A DNA stretch of 36,471 bases from Mesorhizobium sp. (GCF_005063415.1 NZ_SUEG01000037.1:1-36471); one strand, 5' to 3'; counted from the stretch's first letter, positions 22,003 through 31,536 are shown. Notes: a model not told the origin generated them from the letters alone. Made by a program: numbers and translations.

Positions 22003-22587
22003 ATGGCAGGGCTTCTCGCTCTTTCCAGAGCCATTGACCGTTTGAACGAATTCATCGGCAAATGGGTTTCGTGGCTGATCCTGCTGGCGATCCTGGTAAG
22101 CGCCGCCAACGCCGTCATCCGCAAGGTGTTCGACATGTCCTCGAACGCCTGGCTGGAATTGCAATGGTATCTGTTCGGCGCCGCCTTCATGCTGGCCGCC
22201 GCCTACACTCTGAAGCAGAACGACCATATCCGCATCGATATCGTCTACGGCATGTTCTCGCGCCGCGTGCAGCACTGGATCGACCTTTTCGGTCACGTCT
22301 TCTTCCTGATGCCGTTCGTGACGTTGATGGTGGTCTATTTCGTTCCTTATGTGTCGCTGTCGTATCGCAGCGGCGAGATGTCGAACAATTCCGGCGGGCT
22401 GATCATCTGGCCGGCGAAGGCGATCTTGCTGGTCGGCTTTTTTCTGCTCGCGCTGCAGGGCATTTCCGAAATCATCAAGAAAATCGCCATCATGCGTGGT
22501 CAGATGGACGATCCCACTCCGTTCATATCGGTGCATGAGCAGGCCGAGCTAGAAGCCAAGGCGCTCGTCGAAGAGGTGCGCTCGTGA
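22003..22587 (+). CDS. TRAP transporter small permease (DctQ type)
   Basis: 194 residues from MAGLLALSRAIDRL, with GGGAGG six bases upstream that fixes this start over the longer frame to 21820. Four membrane helices lie near 20-38, 50-70, 92-112 and 140-160. The motif NAWLELQWYLFGAAFMLAAAYTLKQNDHIRIDI is the conserved DctQ segment. It forms the membrane pair with the large permease, whose GTG start overlaps its stop (GTGA). The SNNSGGLIIWPAKAILLVGF segment matches the mannitol/chloroaromatic-type subgroup. Uptake is driven by a sodium or proton gradient; the binding protein is probably the one at 25799-26908. Confidence 0.93.
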   Translation: MAGLLALSRAIDRLNEFIGKWVSWLILLAILVSAANAVIRKVFDMSSNAWLELQWYLFGAAFMLAAAYTLKQNDHIRIDIVYGMFSRRVQHWIDLFGHVFFLMPFVTLMVVYFVPYVSLSYRSGEMSNNSGGLIIWPAKAILLVGFFLLALQGISEIIKKIAIMRGQMDDPTPFISVHEQAELEAKALVEEVRS

Positions 22588-24365
22588 TCGAGTTCATCGC
22601 CCAGAACATGGCGCCGATCATGTTCGCCTCGCTGGTCGTCTTCCTGCTGATCGGCTACCCAGTCGCTTTCTCGCTCGCCGCCAACGGCCTGATGTTCTTC
22701 TTCATCGGCGTGCTGCTGTCGCCCTATTCGGGCGGCTCAATCAATCTCGCCTGGCCGTTGCTGCACGCGTTGCCGGATAATTTCTATGGCAGCCGGGTGA
22801 TGTCGAACGATACGCTGCTGGCGATCCCGTTCTTCACCTTCATGGGCATCGTGCTCGAACGATCCGGCATGGCCGAAGACCTGCTCGACACGATCGGCCA
22901 GTTGTTCGGACCGGTCCGTGGTGGCCTGGCCTATGCCGTGATTTTCGTCGGCGCGCTGCTCGCCGCGACGACCGGCGTGGTTGCGGCTTCCGTCATCGCC
23001 ATGGGTCTGATTTCGCTGCCGATCATGCTGCGCTACGGCTACGACCGCCGGCTGGCATCCGGCGTCATTGCCGCGTCCGGGACGCTCGCCCAGATCATCC
23101 CGCCGTCGCTGGTGCTGATCGTGCTGGCCGACCAGCTCGGCCGCTCGGTCGGCGATATGTACAAGGGGGCGCTGATCCCCGGGCTCATTTTGACCGGCAT
23201 CTACATGCTCTACATCCTCCTCATGTCGATCTTCCGGCCGAAGTCGATGCCGGCCCTGCCGCTTGAGGCCCGCACGCTGGGCCATGGCGTGCTGTCGCTG
23301 CTGGCGGCGCTGCTGGCGGCGGTGGTGGTTTCCTATTCGGCGTATCGCTACCTCGCGCCGAACCATGGCGGCAACGCCGATATCCTCGGCGCCAGTATTG
23401 GCGTCATCTTCATCTATGTCGTGGCGATCGTCGACCAGCGCCTGAAGATCAACCTGATGTCCAGGCTGGCGCAGCAGGTGATCATCGTGCTGATCCCGCC
23501 GCTGGCGCTGATCTTCCTGGTGCTGGGCACCATCTTCCTCGGCATCGCCACGCCGACCGAAGGCGGCGCCATGGGCGCCGTCGGCGCGCTGGCGATGGCG
23601 GCGATGAAGGGGCGGCTGTCGCTCGACGTGATCAAGCAGGCGCTGGCCTCGACGACCAGGCTGTCGTCCTTCGTTCTGTTCATCCTGATCGGCGCGCGGG
23701 TGTTCTCGCTGACCTTTTACGGGGTCAATGGCCACATCTGGGTTGAGCACCTGTTGACGTCGCTGCCGGGCGGTGAAGTCGGTTTCCTGATTGGCGTCAA
23801 CATCCTCGTCTTCGTGCTCGCCTTCTTCCTCGACTTTTTCGAGCTTGCCTTCATCATCGTGCCGCTTTTGGCACCGGCGGCCGACAAGCTCGGCATCGAC
23901 CTGATCTGGTTCGGCGTGCTTTTGGGCGTCAACATGCAGACCTCCTTCATGCATCCGCCCTTCGGCTTCGCGCTGTTTTATCTGCGCTCGGTCGCCGCGC
24001 GCGTGCCCTATCTCGACCGGCTCAGCGGCAAGCAGATCGCGCCGGTCACCACAGGGCAGATCTATTGGGGCGCGGTGCCCTTCGTCTGTATCCAGGTGAT
24101 CATGATCGGCCTGACCATCGCCTTCCCGCAGATGGTGATGCACTACAAAGGCACCGTCGTCGATCCGGGCACAATCAACTATCAGGTGCCGGAGACGCCT
24201 GGCATCGGCTTGTCGCCGCTTGGCGCGCCGCCGGCCAACGGCGGCACTGCCCCGGCCTCACCTACCACACCGGATTTGTCGCAGCCGCCGAGTTTCGACG
24301 AAAAGCCGCCCGCGAAACCGGCGGCACCGGCAATCGATCTGTCGCAACCACCGAGTTTCAACTGA
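22584..24365 (+). CDS. TRAP transporter large permease (DctM type) with Pro-rich tail
   Basis: 593 residues from a GTG that overlaps the stop of the small permease gene. About 12 or more membrane helices. Family motifs include IPFFTFMGIVLERSGMAEDLL, ASGTLAQIIPPSLVLIVLADQ and GIATPTEGGAMGAVGAL. It is longer than the usual 430-residue DctM because of an extra central membrane block, as in the mannitol/chloroaromatic (FcbT3) type. The last 50 residues are a Pro/Ala-rich tail with two copies of DLSQPPSF separated by about 16 residues. The tail is not part of the permease fold and may be a docking or disordered arm. It is followed 16 bases later by a zinc alcohol dehydrogenase gene, likely the same transcript. 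Confidence 0.93.
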   Translation: MIEFIAQNMAPIMFASLVVFLLIGYPVAFSLAANGLMFFFIGVLLSPYSGGSINLAWPLLHALPDNFYGSRVMSNDTLLAIPFFTFMGIVLERSGMAEDLLDTIGQLFGPVRGGLAYAVIFVGALLAATTGVVAASVIAMGLISLPIMLRYGYDRRLASGVIAASGTLAQIIPPSLVLIVLADQLGRSVGDMYKGALIPGLILTGIYMLYILLMSIFRPKSMPALPLEARTLGHGVLSLLAALLAAVVVSYSAYRYLAPNHGGNADILGASIGVIFIYVVAIVDQRLKINLMSRLAQQVIIVLIPPLALIFLVLGTIFLGIATPTEGGAMGAVGALAMAAMKGRLSLDVIKQALASTTRLSSFVLFILIGARVFSLTFYGVNGHIWVEHLLTSLPGGEVGFLIGVNILVFVLAFFLDFFELAFIIVPLLAPAADKLGIDLIWFGVLLGVNMQTSFMHPPFGFALFYLRSVAARVPYLDRLSGKQIAPVTTGQIYWGAVPFVCIQVIMIGLTIAFPQMVMHYKGTVVDPGTINYQVPETPGIGLSPLGAPPANGGTAPASPTTPDLSQPPSFDEKPPAKPAAPAIDLSQPPSFN

Positions 24366-24381
24366 GGAAGGCCCGGCAGCC

Positions 24382-25407
24382 ATGAAGGCGGTGCGACTGG
24401 AGCGAGTGGGCGGCCTCGCCATGTGCGAGGTCGAGAAACCGACCGCCGGGCCAGACGAGTTGCTGGTGCGGATCGAGGCGTGCGGCGTCTGCGGCACCGA
24501 CAGGCATCTTTTCCATGGTGAATTCCCGTGCACGCCGCCGGTGACGCTCGGGCATGAATTCTCCGGCATCGTCGAGGCGATCGGACCTGCCGTATCCGGC
24601 TTTTCCGTCGGTGACCGCGTTACCGGCGACCCCAACATTGCCTGCGGCCGCTGTGCGCATTGCCAGACCGGCCGGGTCAATCTCTGCGGCAATTTGCGCG
24701 CCATCGGCATCCATCGCGATGGCGGCTTTGCCGAATATCTTGCCTTGCCGCAGAAACAGGCCTTCGCCTTGCCAGGCGATCTGAAGCCGACGCATGGTGC
24801 TTTCTGTGAGCCGCTCGGTTGCTGCCTGCATGGCGTGGACCTTGCCGCGATCAAACCAGGCTCGTCGGTCGCAGTGCTCGGCGGCGGTGTGATCGGCCTG
24901 CTCACCGTTCAGCTGGCAAAGCTCGCCGGTGCGACGACCATCATCCTGTCGACGCGTCAGGCCTCGCGGCGGGCTCTTGCTGAGCAACTTGGCGCAACGG
25001 CGACGGTCGATCCCAGTGCTTCCGACGCCACCGATGCGATCGTCGGCCGGTCGGGTTTGATGCCGGGCGGCGTCGACGTGGTGTTCGAATGCGCCGGCGT
25101 GAAAGACACTGTTGAGCAGGCGATGCGGCTGGCCAAAGCGGGCGGCACCGTCGTCGTCGTCGGTGTGATGCCGCAAGGCATGAAAGTGGCGTTCGAACCG
25201 TTCGATCTGCTGTTCCGTGAGTTGAAGGTCCTGGGTTCCTTCCTCAACCCCTTTACCCATCGCCGGGCTGCCGATCTAATCGCCTCGGGGGCGATCGAGG
25301 TAGACCGGCTGATATCGCGACAAGTCAGCCTCGACGAAGCCGTGGCGATCATTGCCAACCCGCCGGCGCCAGGTGAGGTCAAGGTCCTGGTAGTGTCTCA
25401 GGGCTGA
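24382..25407 (+). CDS. Zinc-binding alcohol dehydrogenase (medium chain)
   Basis: 341 residues from MKAVRLERVGG. Catalytic zinc ligands are in ACGVCGTDRHLFHGE (Cys) and GHEFSG (His-Glu). The structural zinc has four cysteines in ACGRCAHCQTGRVNLC. The NAD fold is SVAVLGGGVIGLLTVQLAK. It resembles sorbitol/threonine-type dehydrogenases that oxidise polyols or hydroxy acids; exact substrate unknown. GAGGAAGG lies 11 bases upstream. Placed right after the TRAP permease genes, it probably oxidises the imported compound or a product of it (inference). A GCCGGT/ACCGGC hairpin lies at 25416-25431. Confidence 0.93.
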   Translation: MKAVRLERVGGLAMCEVEKPTAGPDELLVRIEACGVCGTDRHLFHGEFPCTPPVTLGHEFSGIVEAIGPAVSGFSVGDRVTGDPNIACGRCAHCQTGRVNLCGNLRAIGIHRDGGFAEYLALPQKQAFALPGDLKPTHGAFCEPLGCCLHGVDLAAIKPGSSVAVLGGGVIGLLTVQLAKLAGATTIILSTRQASRRALAEQLGATATVDPSASDATDAIVGRSGLMPGGVDVVFECAGVKDTVEQAMRLAKAGGTVVVVGVMPQGMKVAFEPFDLLFRELKVLGSFLNPFTHRRAADLIASGAIEVDRLISRQVSLDEAVAIIANPPAPGEVKVLVVSQG

Positions 25408-25415
25408 TCCATCGG

Positions 25416-25431
25416 GCCGGTTGCCACCGGC
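25416..25431 (+). terminator. Short GC hairpin after the dehydrogenase gene
   Basis: GCCGGT and ACCGGC enclose TGCC, 8 bases after the stop. No T-run. A second candidate on the same strand is GGATGCC (25716-25722) with GGCATCC (25733-25739), followed by CTTTGTTTTAG. Confidence 0.25.
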
Positions 25432-25491
25432 AGGCTTCGCGGTTCTGCGTCGCATCGATGGCTTCATCCTCAATCTGATAAAGCCGGGCTG

Positions 25492-25647
25492 ATGAAGCCG
25501 GGGAAAGGCGACCCCTCCACCTATGCCGACGCCGGCCAACAACCGGGTGAGGTCCAGCAGCTGATACCCGGCCGCATCACGTCGATTACGTTCTATTGCC
25601 ATGCGCCGGGTGGGATATTGGTGGAAGTCAGAGCGTCGGAAGGCTGA
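25492..25647 (+). pseudogene. Possible remnant of a VOC (glyoxalase-like) protein
   Basis: This 391-base gap between the dehydrogenase stop and the TRAP binding protein holds a 51-codon open frame from ATG 25492. Its end, ITSITFYCHAPGGILVEVRA, looks like the last strand pair of vicinal-oxygen-chelate proteins, where the Glu is a metal ligand. There is no ribosome binding site, and the first half of a VOC domain is missing. The frame stays open upstream without a start. It could be a decayed gene or chance. The rest of the gap holds only the hairpins listed separately. Confidence 0.25.
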
Positions 25648-25756
25648 CGGGGAATGACCGCGGGGCGTGGCCCGGGGTCCTTTGACAAGGGACGATCAAA
25701 CGCCGGCCTGGAGTGGGATGCCAATAAAACCGGGCATCCGCTTTGTTTTAGTCCAT

Positions 25757-25794
25757 TTCTGCGACGCCGAGCGGAGCCACTCGGCGTCGCAGAA
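25757..25794 (-). terminator. 15-bp perfect stem-loop after the TRAP binding-protein gene
   Basis: TTCTGCGACGCCGAG (25757-25771) and CTCGGCGTCGCAGAA (25780-25794) are perfect inverted copies with an 8-base loop, 4 bases after the stop of the minus-strand gene. There is no T-run on either strand. A 3'-end stabilising hairpin or Rho-assisted terminator is likely. Confidence 0.6.
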
Positions 25795-25798
25795 TGTC

Positions 25799-27046
<1,248 letters not shown>

Positions 27047-27193
27047 TCACGGCGTTGGGGCAGATCTTGCAACTATAGTCTAAGGTCGATTAACTGGCCT
27101 ACGCGACACGCCGAAACTTGCCATGGAAATGCGCCTTCGGATCGCCTATTTTGCAGGCAGATAATTCGTTGCACCCGATGGGATCCGGACCAA

Positions 27194-27967
27194 ATGCACC
27201 AGCCGCTCGTCGCCATATCGACCGACGTCCGCCAGTTCGACAATTACTCCTGGCATGCCGCCCCGCAGCAATATCTCGAAGCGGCGCTTTCGGGTGCAGG
27301 CGTGTTCCCACTGCTGGTACCGTCCTTCGGCGACCGGCTCGACTTCGACGAACTGCTTTCCGCCGTCGATGGCGTCATGGTCACCGGTTCCAAGTCCAAC
27401 GTTCATCCCTCGCTCTATGGCGGTGACGCCAGCGAAGCCAATGGTCCCTACGACCCCGCCCGCGACGCCACCACGCTGCCGCTGATCCGCCGGGCGGTGG
27501 AGCGCGGGGTGCCATTGCTCGCCATCTGCCGCGGCATCCAGGAGATGAATGTGGCACTGGGCGGCACGCTGGCCACCGAAATCCAGGAACGCGCCGGTTC
27601 GCTCGACCATCGTGCGCCGGCAAGCGACAATCAGGACGAACGCTTCGCCATCCGTCAGAGCGTGTCGATAAAACCCGGCAGCTGCCTGGCCGGGGTCTTC
27701 GGCGCCGGCGACATCATGGTCAATTCGGTGCATCGCCAGGCGGTCGACCGGCTTGGCCCGAAGCTGCAGGTCGAAGCGGTCGCCGCCGACGGCACAGTCG
27801 AGGCGGTTTCGGTGCGCGATGCACGGGCTTTCGCCGTCGGCGTCCAGTGGCATCCCGAATACTGGGTCAAATCGGACAGCATCTCGGTAAAGATATTTCG
27901 CGCATTCGGCGATGCGGTGCGCCTGCATCAGGCGGCGAAATCGGGCGCGCGCGCAGCCGCGGAATAG
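27194..27967 (+). CDS. PuuD-type gamma-glutamyl hydrolase (class I glutamine amidotransferase)
   Basis: 257 residues from MHQPLVAISTD. Catalytic Cys112 is in LAICRGIQEMNVALGG, and His220-Glu222 is in GVQWHPEYW, a complete triad. VMVTGSKSNVHPSLYGG and the NSVHRQ segment are typical of gamma-glutamyl-GABA hydrolases, which release GABA or similar amines in polyamine breakdown. No other puu genes are near. The start is divergent from the TRAP binding-protein gene with 285 bases between; that gap holds ACTATAGT near 27072-27079 but no convincing -35. The longer frame to 27023 has no binding site. Confidence 0.9.
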   Translation: MHQPLVAISTDVRQFDNYSWHAAPQQYLEAALSGAGVFPLLVPSFGDRLDFDELLSAVDGVMVTGSKSNVHPSLYGGDASEANGPYDPARDATTLPLIRRAVERGVPLLAICRGIQEMNVALGGTLATEIQERAGSLDHRAPASDNQDERFAIRQSVSIKPGSCLAGVFGAGDIMVNSVHRQAVDRLGPKLQVEAVAADGTVEAVSVRDARAFAVGVQWHPEYWVKSDSISVKIFRAFGDAVRLHQAAKSGARAAAE

Positions 27968-27981
27968 TCCTGCCGCGCTCG

Positions 27982-28377
27982 TCAGTCGCCGGCCGACGCC
28001 AGCGTCAGCAGCGGCAGCGCCGGCGCGTAGGATTCGTAACCATCGCCGTCGGCGACTGAGAACATGACGATCGGATCGGTGCCGTTGGCGCTGAAGGTGA
28101 CCGTGCCGTCATCCTGCTCTCGCCAGAACTTCGCCTGCTCGACGCCGGGCAACACGCGGCGGCAATTCGCGGCGACCGTCAACAGCGACAAACCTTGCGA
28201 AATCTCGGCGCCGCGGCTGACTGCACAAGAGGCCTCGTCGCCATTGGCTACCAGCCTGTAGTTGCCGGACGAAGGTGTTGACTCACTGGCTGCGCGGCTT
28301 TGACCGCTACCGGCGTAAAACAGCTGGACGCTGCCTAACAGCACAGCAGTCGCCATCAATGCGGGAAGCGTTTTCAT
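27982..28377 (-). CDS. Inh/Omp19-like protease inhibitor
   Basis: 131 residues. The N-terminus is a signal peptide with a hydrophobic core at residues 4-22. The mature part has the features of the AprI/Inh family: GNYRLVANGDEASCAV, a two-cysteine pair (Cys51 and Cys72) that would form the barrel disulfide, LPGVEQAKFWRE with its Trp, and GDGYESYAPALPLLTL, as seen in rhizobial and Brucella Omp19-related proteins. These are small beta-barrels that block proteases in the periplasm or at the surface. A GGAGA ribosome site precedes the ATG. A hairpin and a pair of direct repeats lie upstream. It ends 14 bases from the convergent PuuD-type gene. Confidence 0.68.
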   Translation of the reverse strand: MKTLPALMATAVLLGSVQLFYAGSGQSRAASESTPSSGNYRLVANGDEASCAVSRGAEISQGLSLLTVAANCRRVLPGVEQAKFWREQDDGTVTFSANGTDPIVMFSVADGDGYESYAPALPLLTLASAGD

Positions 28378-28397
28378 CCTGTTTCTCCGCGCATTTC

Positions 28398-28435
28398 AAG
28401 CGCGCCGCGTTCGAAGAGATCAGGGAGGCGCGCTT
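28398..28435 (-). other. Inverted repeat in the leader of the inhibitor gene
   Basis: AAGCGCGCC (28398-28406) and GGCGCGCTT (28427-28435) are perfect inverted copies with a 20-base loop, ending about 7 bases before the ribosome site of the minus-strand inhibitor gene. It could affect translation or message life. Confidence 0.35.
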
Positions 28436-28440
28436 CATCT

Positions 28441-28458
28441 TGCTGTCATGTGCTGTCA
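28441..28458. promoter_or_regulatory. Direct repeats TGCTGTCA, 10 bases apart
   Basis: TGCTGTCA occurs at 28441-28448 and 28451-28458, 64-81 bases upstream of the inhibitor ATG. Each copy contains CTGTCA, the Pho-box half-site, but the spacing is one base short of the usual 11. Likely a site for a response regulator of the OmpR/PhoB type, if functional. Confidence 0.35.
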
Positions 28459-28526
28459 GGCGGACAGACACTAGGAAGGACCAGAATGATTCCGAAGGGT
28501 TAAGCTGAAGTTAACAAATATGGCGG

Positions 28527-29507
28527 TCACGGCCTCGCCTTGACGTTTGCCGTCTCCGGCACCGGCGTCAGCGCCTTGCGCTGCGAAAACCACGAGACCA
28601 GATTGTCGACGCACAGGTCCGCCATGGCGCGGCGGGTGTGCTGCGAGGCCGAGCCGACATGTGGCAAAAGCGAGGTGTTGGGCGCGGCAAGCAACGCCGC
28701 TGGCACATTCGGCTCGTCGGCAAAGACGTCTAGCCCGGCAGCGGCGATGCTGCCGCTGGCAAGTGCGGCGGCAAGGGCTGATTCGTCGACCGTGCTGCCC
28801 CGGCCGATGTTGACGAAAACGCCGTTCGGCCCAAGGGCCGAGAGGATTTCGGCATTGACCGCCTTTTCCGTCGAAGCCCCGCCGGGCGCCACCGAGATCA
28901 GCGTGTCGACCGCCTCGGCGAGACCTTTCAGCGTCGGGTGATAGTCATAGGACAGGCCTTCGACGCGGCGCCGGTTGTGATAGGCAATGGACAGCCCGAA
29001 AGCATCGAGCCGGCGGGCAATGGCGAGGCCGATGCGGCCCATGCCGAAGATGCCGATATGGCGACCGCGCAAGGTCAGCCGGCTCAGCGGATAATTGCCG
29101 TTGCGCAGCCAACTTCCGTCGCGCAACCAGGCCTCGGCGCGCGGCAGTTCGCGGATGGTGTTGATCAACAGGCCGAGCGCCGTGTCGGCGACCTCCTCGG
29201 TCAGCACGTCCGGTGTGTTGGTGACCATGATGCCGCGCCGTGCGGCATGGCGGACATCGACCGAATCATAGCCGACGCCGAAATTGGCGATGATCTCGAG
29301 CTTTGGCAGCGCGTCCATCAACGCGGCGCTTATGCCGCCAAAGGCGGCTATGCCGCGCACCGTAAGGCGCATCTCGTCGGTGACCAGCGAGGGATCGGCG
29401 CGTTCGATCCGAACGCTGCTGAACGCCCCGTCGATGCGGCCGACCGCATGATCGTTGAACTGGCCCGGCACCAGAATGGCGACAGCTTGCTGTTCGGTTT
29501 TTGTCAT
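28527..29507 (-). CDS. D-isomer 2-hydroxyacid dehydrogenase
   Basis: 326 residues. NAD(P) fold at IGIFGMGRIG (151-160). Catalytic residues: Arg236 in NIGRGSTVDE, Glu265 in DVFADEPNVP and His283 in LLPHVGSAS, all present. It fits the glyoxylate/hydroxypyruvate reductase group, which reduces small 2-oxo acids to D-2-hydroxy acids in the cytosol. The ATG overlaps the LacI stop by ATGA, so the pair is one transcript with coupled translation and the regulator probably controls its own operon. A TRAP system for 2-oxo acids lies 2-6 kb away, which fits a shared substrate but does not prove it. Confidence 0.92.
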   Translation of the reverse strand: MTKTEQQAVAILVPGQFNDHAVGRIDGAFSSVRIERADPSLVTDEMRLTVRGIAAFGGISAALMDALPKLEIIANFGVGYDSVDVRHAARRGIMVTNTPDVLTEEVADTALGLLINTIRELPRAEAWLRDGSWLRNGNYPLSRLTLRGRHIGIFGMGRIGLAIARRLDAFGLSIAYHNRRRVEGLSYDYHPTLKGLAEAVDTLISVAPGGASTEKAVNAEILSALGPNGVFVNIGRGSTVDESALAAALASGSIAAAGLDVFADEPNVPAALLAAPNTSLLPHVGSASQHTRRAMADLCVDNLVSWFSQRKALTPVPETANVKARP

Positions 29508-30547
29508 GCACGTTCCACCGGTTTGCCGGTCGACTGGCGCACATGCAGTTCCGGCTTGATCAGTTCCTGCGACGGCCGCACCGTCTGTCCGTTGAGTTTG
29601 TCGAGCAGCGCGCTGGCGGCGCGGCGGCCAACCTCGCGCTGGCCGTTCCAGACCGTGGTTAGCGCCGGCGTCGCGATCGCCGCCTCCTCGAGGTCGTCAT
29701 AGCCGGTAACGGAGATGTCGATGCCCGGCACCAGACCGGCGCGCGCAATGCCGTTCATCAGGCCGATGGCGACGAGGTCGTTCCAGCAGCAGGCCGCGGT
29801 CGGCCTGTCCTTTAGCGCCAGGAACTGCCCGGCGGCCTCGAAGCCGGCCTGCTTGGTGCGCGGGCCGGCGATGCGCCAGGACGGCCTGACCTCAAGCCCT
29901 GCCGACTCCATAGCGTTGACATATCCCTGATAGCGATCGCGGCCGGTCGAGGTCTGGTCGGTACCGCCGATCATTGCGATGCGCTTGTGGCCAAGCGAGA
30001 TCAGATGATTGGTGGCAAGCCCGGTGCCGTAGGCATCGTCGCCGCGGAATACCGGTACGTCGGCGCCTTCGACGGTGCGTGCAATCAGCACTGCCGGGAG
30101 ACCGTTCTCCTCGGCCATGATGATGTCTTCGGGCGGCGTGCCGATGGCCGGCGACATGATGACGCCGTCAGCGCCGAGTTGCAGAAGCGTGTCGATGAAG
30201 GTGCGTTGTTTCTCGAGTTGGTCGTAGTGGTTCGACAGGATGAAGGTCTGGCGGCTGCGGTCGAGCTCGCTCTCGATCGAACGCAATATCTCGGCAAAGA
30301 ACGGGTTCATGATGTCGTGGACGACGACACCGACTATGCCTGAGCGCGAGGTGCGCAGGCTGGCGGCGCGGCGGTTGTAGATATAGCCGATGGCGCGTGC
30401 ATGTTCCTTGATGCGGTCGCGGGTGCCGCCGGCGACCAGCGGGCTGTCGCGCAAGGCCAGCGAGACCGTGGCCGTGGACACGCCGAGCGCATCCGCGATG
30501 GTCGAAAGCTTGATCTTCTGTGCCAGCGCCCTGCGCTCCCGAAGCAA
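29504..30547 (-). CDS. LacI family transcription regulator
   Basis: 347 residues. The N-terminal helix-turn-helix is IKLSTIADALGVSTATVSLALR, with hinge GYIYNRRAASLRTSRSGIVGV. A periplasmic-binding-like effector domain follows (DIMNPFFAEILRSIE, LGADGVIMSPA, NDLVAIGLMNGI, DISVTGYDD). The only in-frame start after the upstream stop is TTG at 30547; no ribosome binding site is possible there because a palindrome, TTTAAAC-T-GTTTAAA on the plus strand, abuts it. A leaderless message or a later non-ATG start should be considered. It shares its transcript with the hydroxyacid dehydrogenase and lies 47 bases after the DMT exporter gene. Confidence 0.92.
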   Translation of the reverse strand: MLRERRALAQKIKLSTIADALGVSTATVSLALRDSPLVAGGTRDRIKEHARAIGYIYNRRAASLRTSRSGIVGVVVHDIMNPFFAEILRSIESELDRSRQTFILSNHYDQLEKQRTFIDTLLQLGADGVIMSPAIGTPPEDIIMAEENGLPAVLIARTVEGADVPVFRGDDAYGTGLATNHLISLGHKRIAMIGGTDQTSTGRDRYQGYVNAMESAGLEVRPSWRIAGPRTKQAGFEAAGQFLALKDRPTAACCWNDLVAIGLMNGIARAGLVPGIDISVTGYDDLEEAAIATPALTTVWNGQREVGRRAASALLDKLNGQTVRPSQELIKPELHVRQSTGKPVERA

Positions 30548-30562
30548 TTTAAACTGTTTAAA
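30548..30562. promoter_or_regulatory. LacI-type operator, perfect 15-base palindrome
   Basis: TTTAAAC-T-GTTTAAA has two 7-base arms around one central base. It lies in the 47-base gap between the DMT gene and the LacI gene, directly next to the apparent start of the regulator. This is the usual place for autoregulation. Confidence 0.6.
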
Positions 30563-30594
30563 GGCCGGCTCTTATGCCATCGATCCCGAGCAAA

Positions 30595-31536
30595 TCAAAG
30601 TTTTTTTGCCAGCGCTTCCGCCTCCGCGTCCAGCGTCGCGCGGCTGCGCAAGCGAAGCCGGCGCTCGCGGTGGACGATGTAGAGGCCGCTGGCGACGATG
30701 ACTGTGGCACCGGCCAGTGTCCAGCGATCGGGAAACTGGTTGAAGACGATCAAGCCGGAGACGATCATCCAGATCATCTGCGAATATGGATAGGGGGCCA
30801 GGGCCGTGGTGGTGGCAAGGCGATAGGCCTGCACAAGAAGCCAATGGCCAAGGGCGCCGAAAACGCCAAGCATCAGCAATATGAACCAGTGCCAGCCATC
30901 CTGCGGCAGCGAAAGCGAAAACGGCAGTGTCGGCAGCAGCAGCACGGCCGGCGCCAACGCCGAAAACAGGATCAGGCTTTCCGAGGTTTCCGTCGCGGAC
31001 ATGCGGCGCGTCATGATGACGTAAAAACTGTTCGATAGCATCGAGCCGAGCGCAAAGAGATGGCCGACGCCAAAAACCCCAATGCCCGGCCGGGTAATGA
31101 TGAGGACGCCGACAAAGCCGCTCATGATCGCCAGCCAACGCCGCCAGCCGGCCCATTCCCCTAGCAACGGACCGGCAAGCGCGGTGATCACCATCGGGCC
31201 GAAGAAGTAGATCGAGGTGGTTTCCGCCAGCTGCAGCGTCCGCAGCGCCAAAATGTTGCATATCGTCGATCCGAACAGGAGCAGACCGCGCGTGAGATGC
31301 GCCGGCAGGTTGGCGGGACGAAAGCGCAGCGGCTCGCGCCATCCGCGCAGAAAGACGCCGACGATCAGCACATGGACCGCGAAGCGGGTCCAGGCGACGA
31401 TCAGCGCCGAGACGCCGGCCAGCACAAGGTATTTGCTGCTGGTGTCGAGGAAGGTGAAAAACACGTAGACGGAAAGCATGCACAGGATCGCCGCCGGCGA
31501 CGTCGCGCTTTCGTCATGTCTTGGGGGAGCATTCAA
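30595..31536 (-). CDS. EamA/DMT family transporter
   Basis: 313 residues from a TTG giving MNAPPRHDESATS. Ten membrane helices in two EamA halves: first half with YVFFTFLDTSSKYLV, ARFAVH-like TRFAVHVLIVGVF and TTSIYFFGPMVITALAGPLLGE; second half with GVFGALGHWLLVQAYRLATTTALAPYPYSQMIWMIVSGLIVF. It probably exports or imports a small metabolite in the inner membrane. The start is uncertain: a GTG at 31617 gives 27 more residues, and neither has a good ribosome site. It precedes the LacI-dehydrogenase pair on the same strand with a 47-base gap and could be part of the same unit or separately regulated by the palindrome. Confidence 0.88.
   Translation of the reverse strand: MNAPPRHDESATSPAAILCMLSVYVFFTFLDTSSKYLVLAGVSALIVAWTRFAVHVLIVGVFLRGWREPLRFRPANLPAHLTRGLLLFGSTICNILALRTLQLAETTSIYFFGPMVITALAGPLLGEWAGWRRWLAIMSGFVGVLIITRPGIGVFGVGHLFALGSMLSNSFYVIMTRRMSATETSESLILFSALAPAVLLLPTLPFSLSLPQDGWHWFILLMLGVFGALGHWLLVQAYRLATTTALAPYPYSQMIWMIVSGLIVFNQFPDRWTLAGATVIVASGLYIVHRERRLRLRSRATLDAEAEALAKKL

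Noticed and set aside
22737..24143. A 468-codon minus-strand open frame
   Set aside because: Antisense to the TRAP large permease. It is full of His, Asp, Arg and Gln with no hydrophobic core, typical of a shadow.
25757..25794. Perfect 15-bp inverted repeat as an insertion-sequence end
   Set aside because: The arms are only 8 bases apart and sit 4 bases after a stop codon, so a transcript 3'-end hairpin explains it better.
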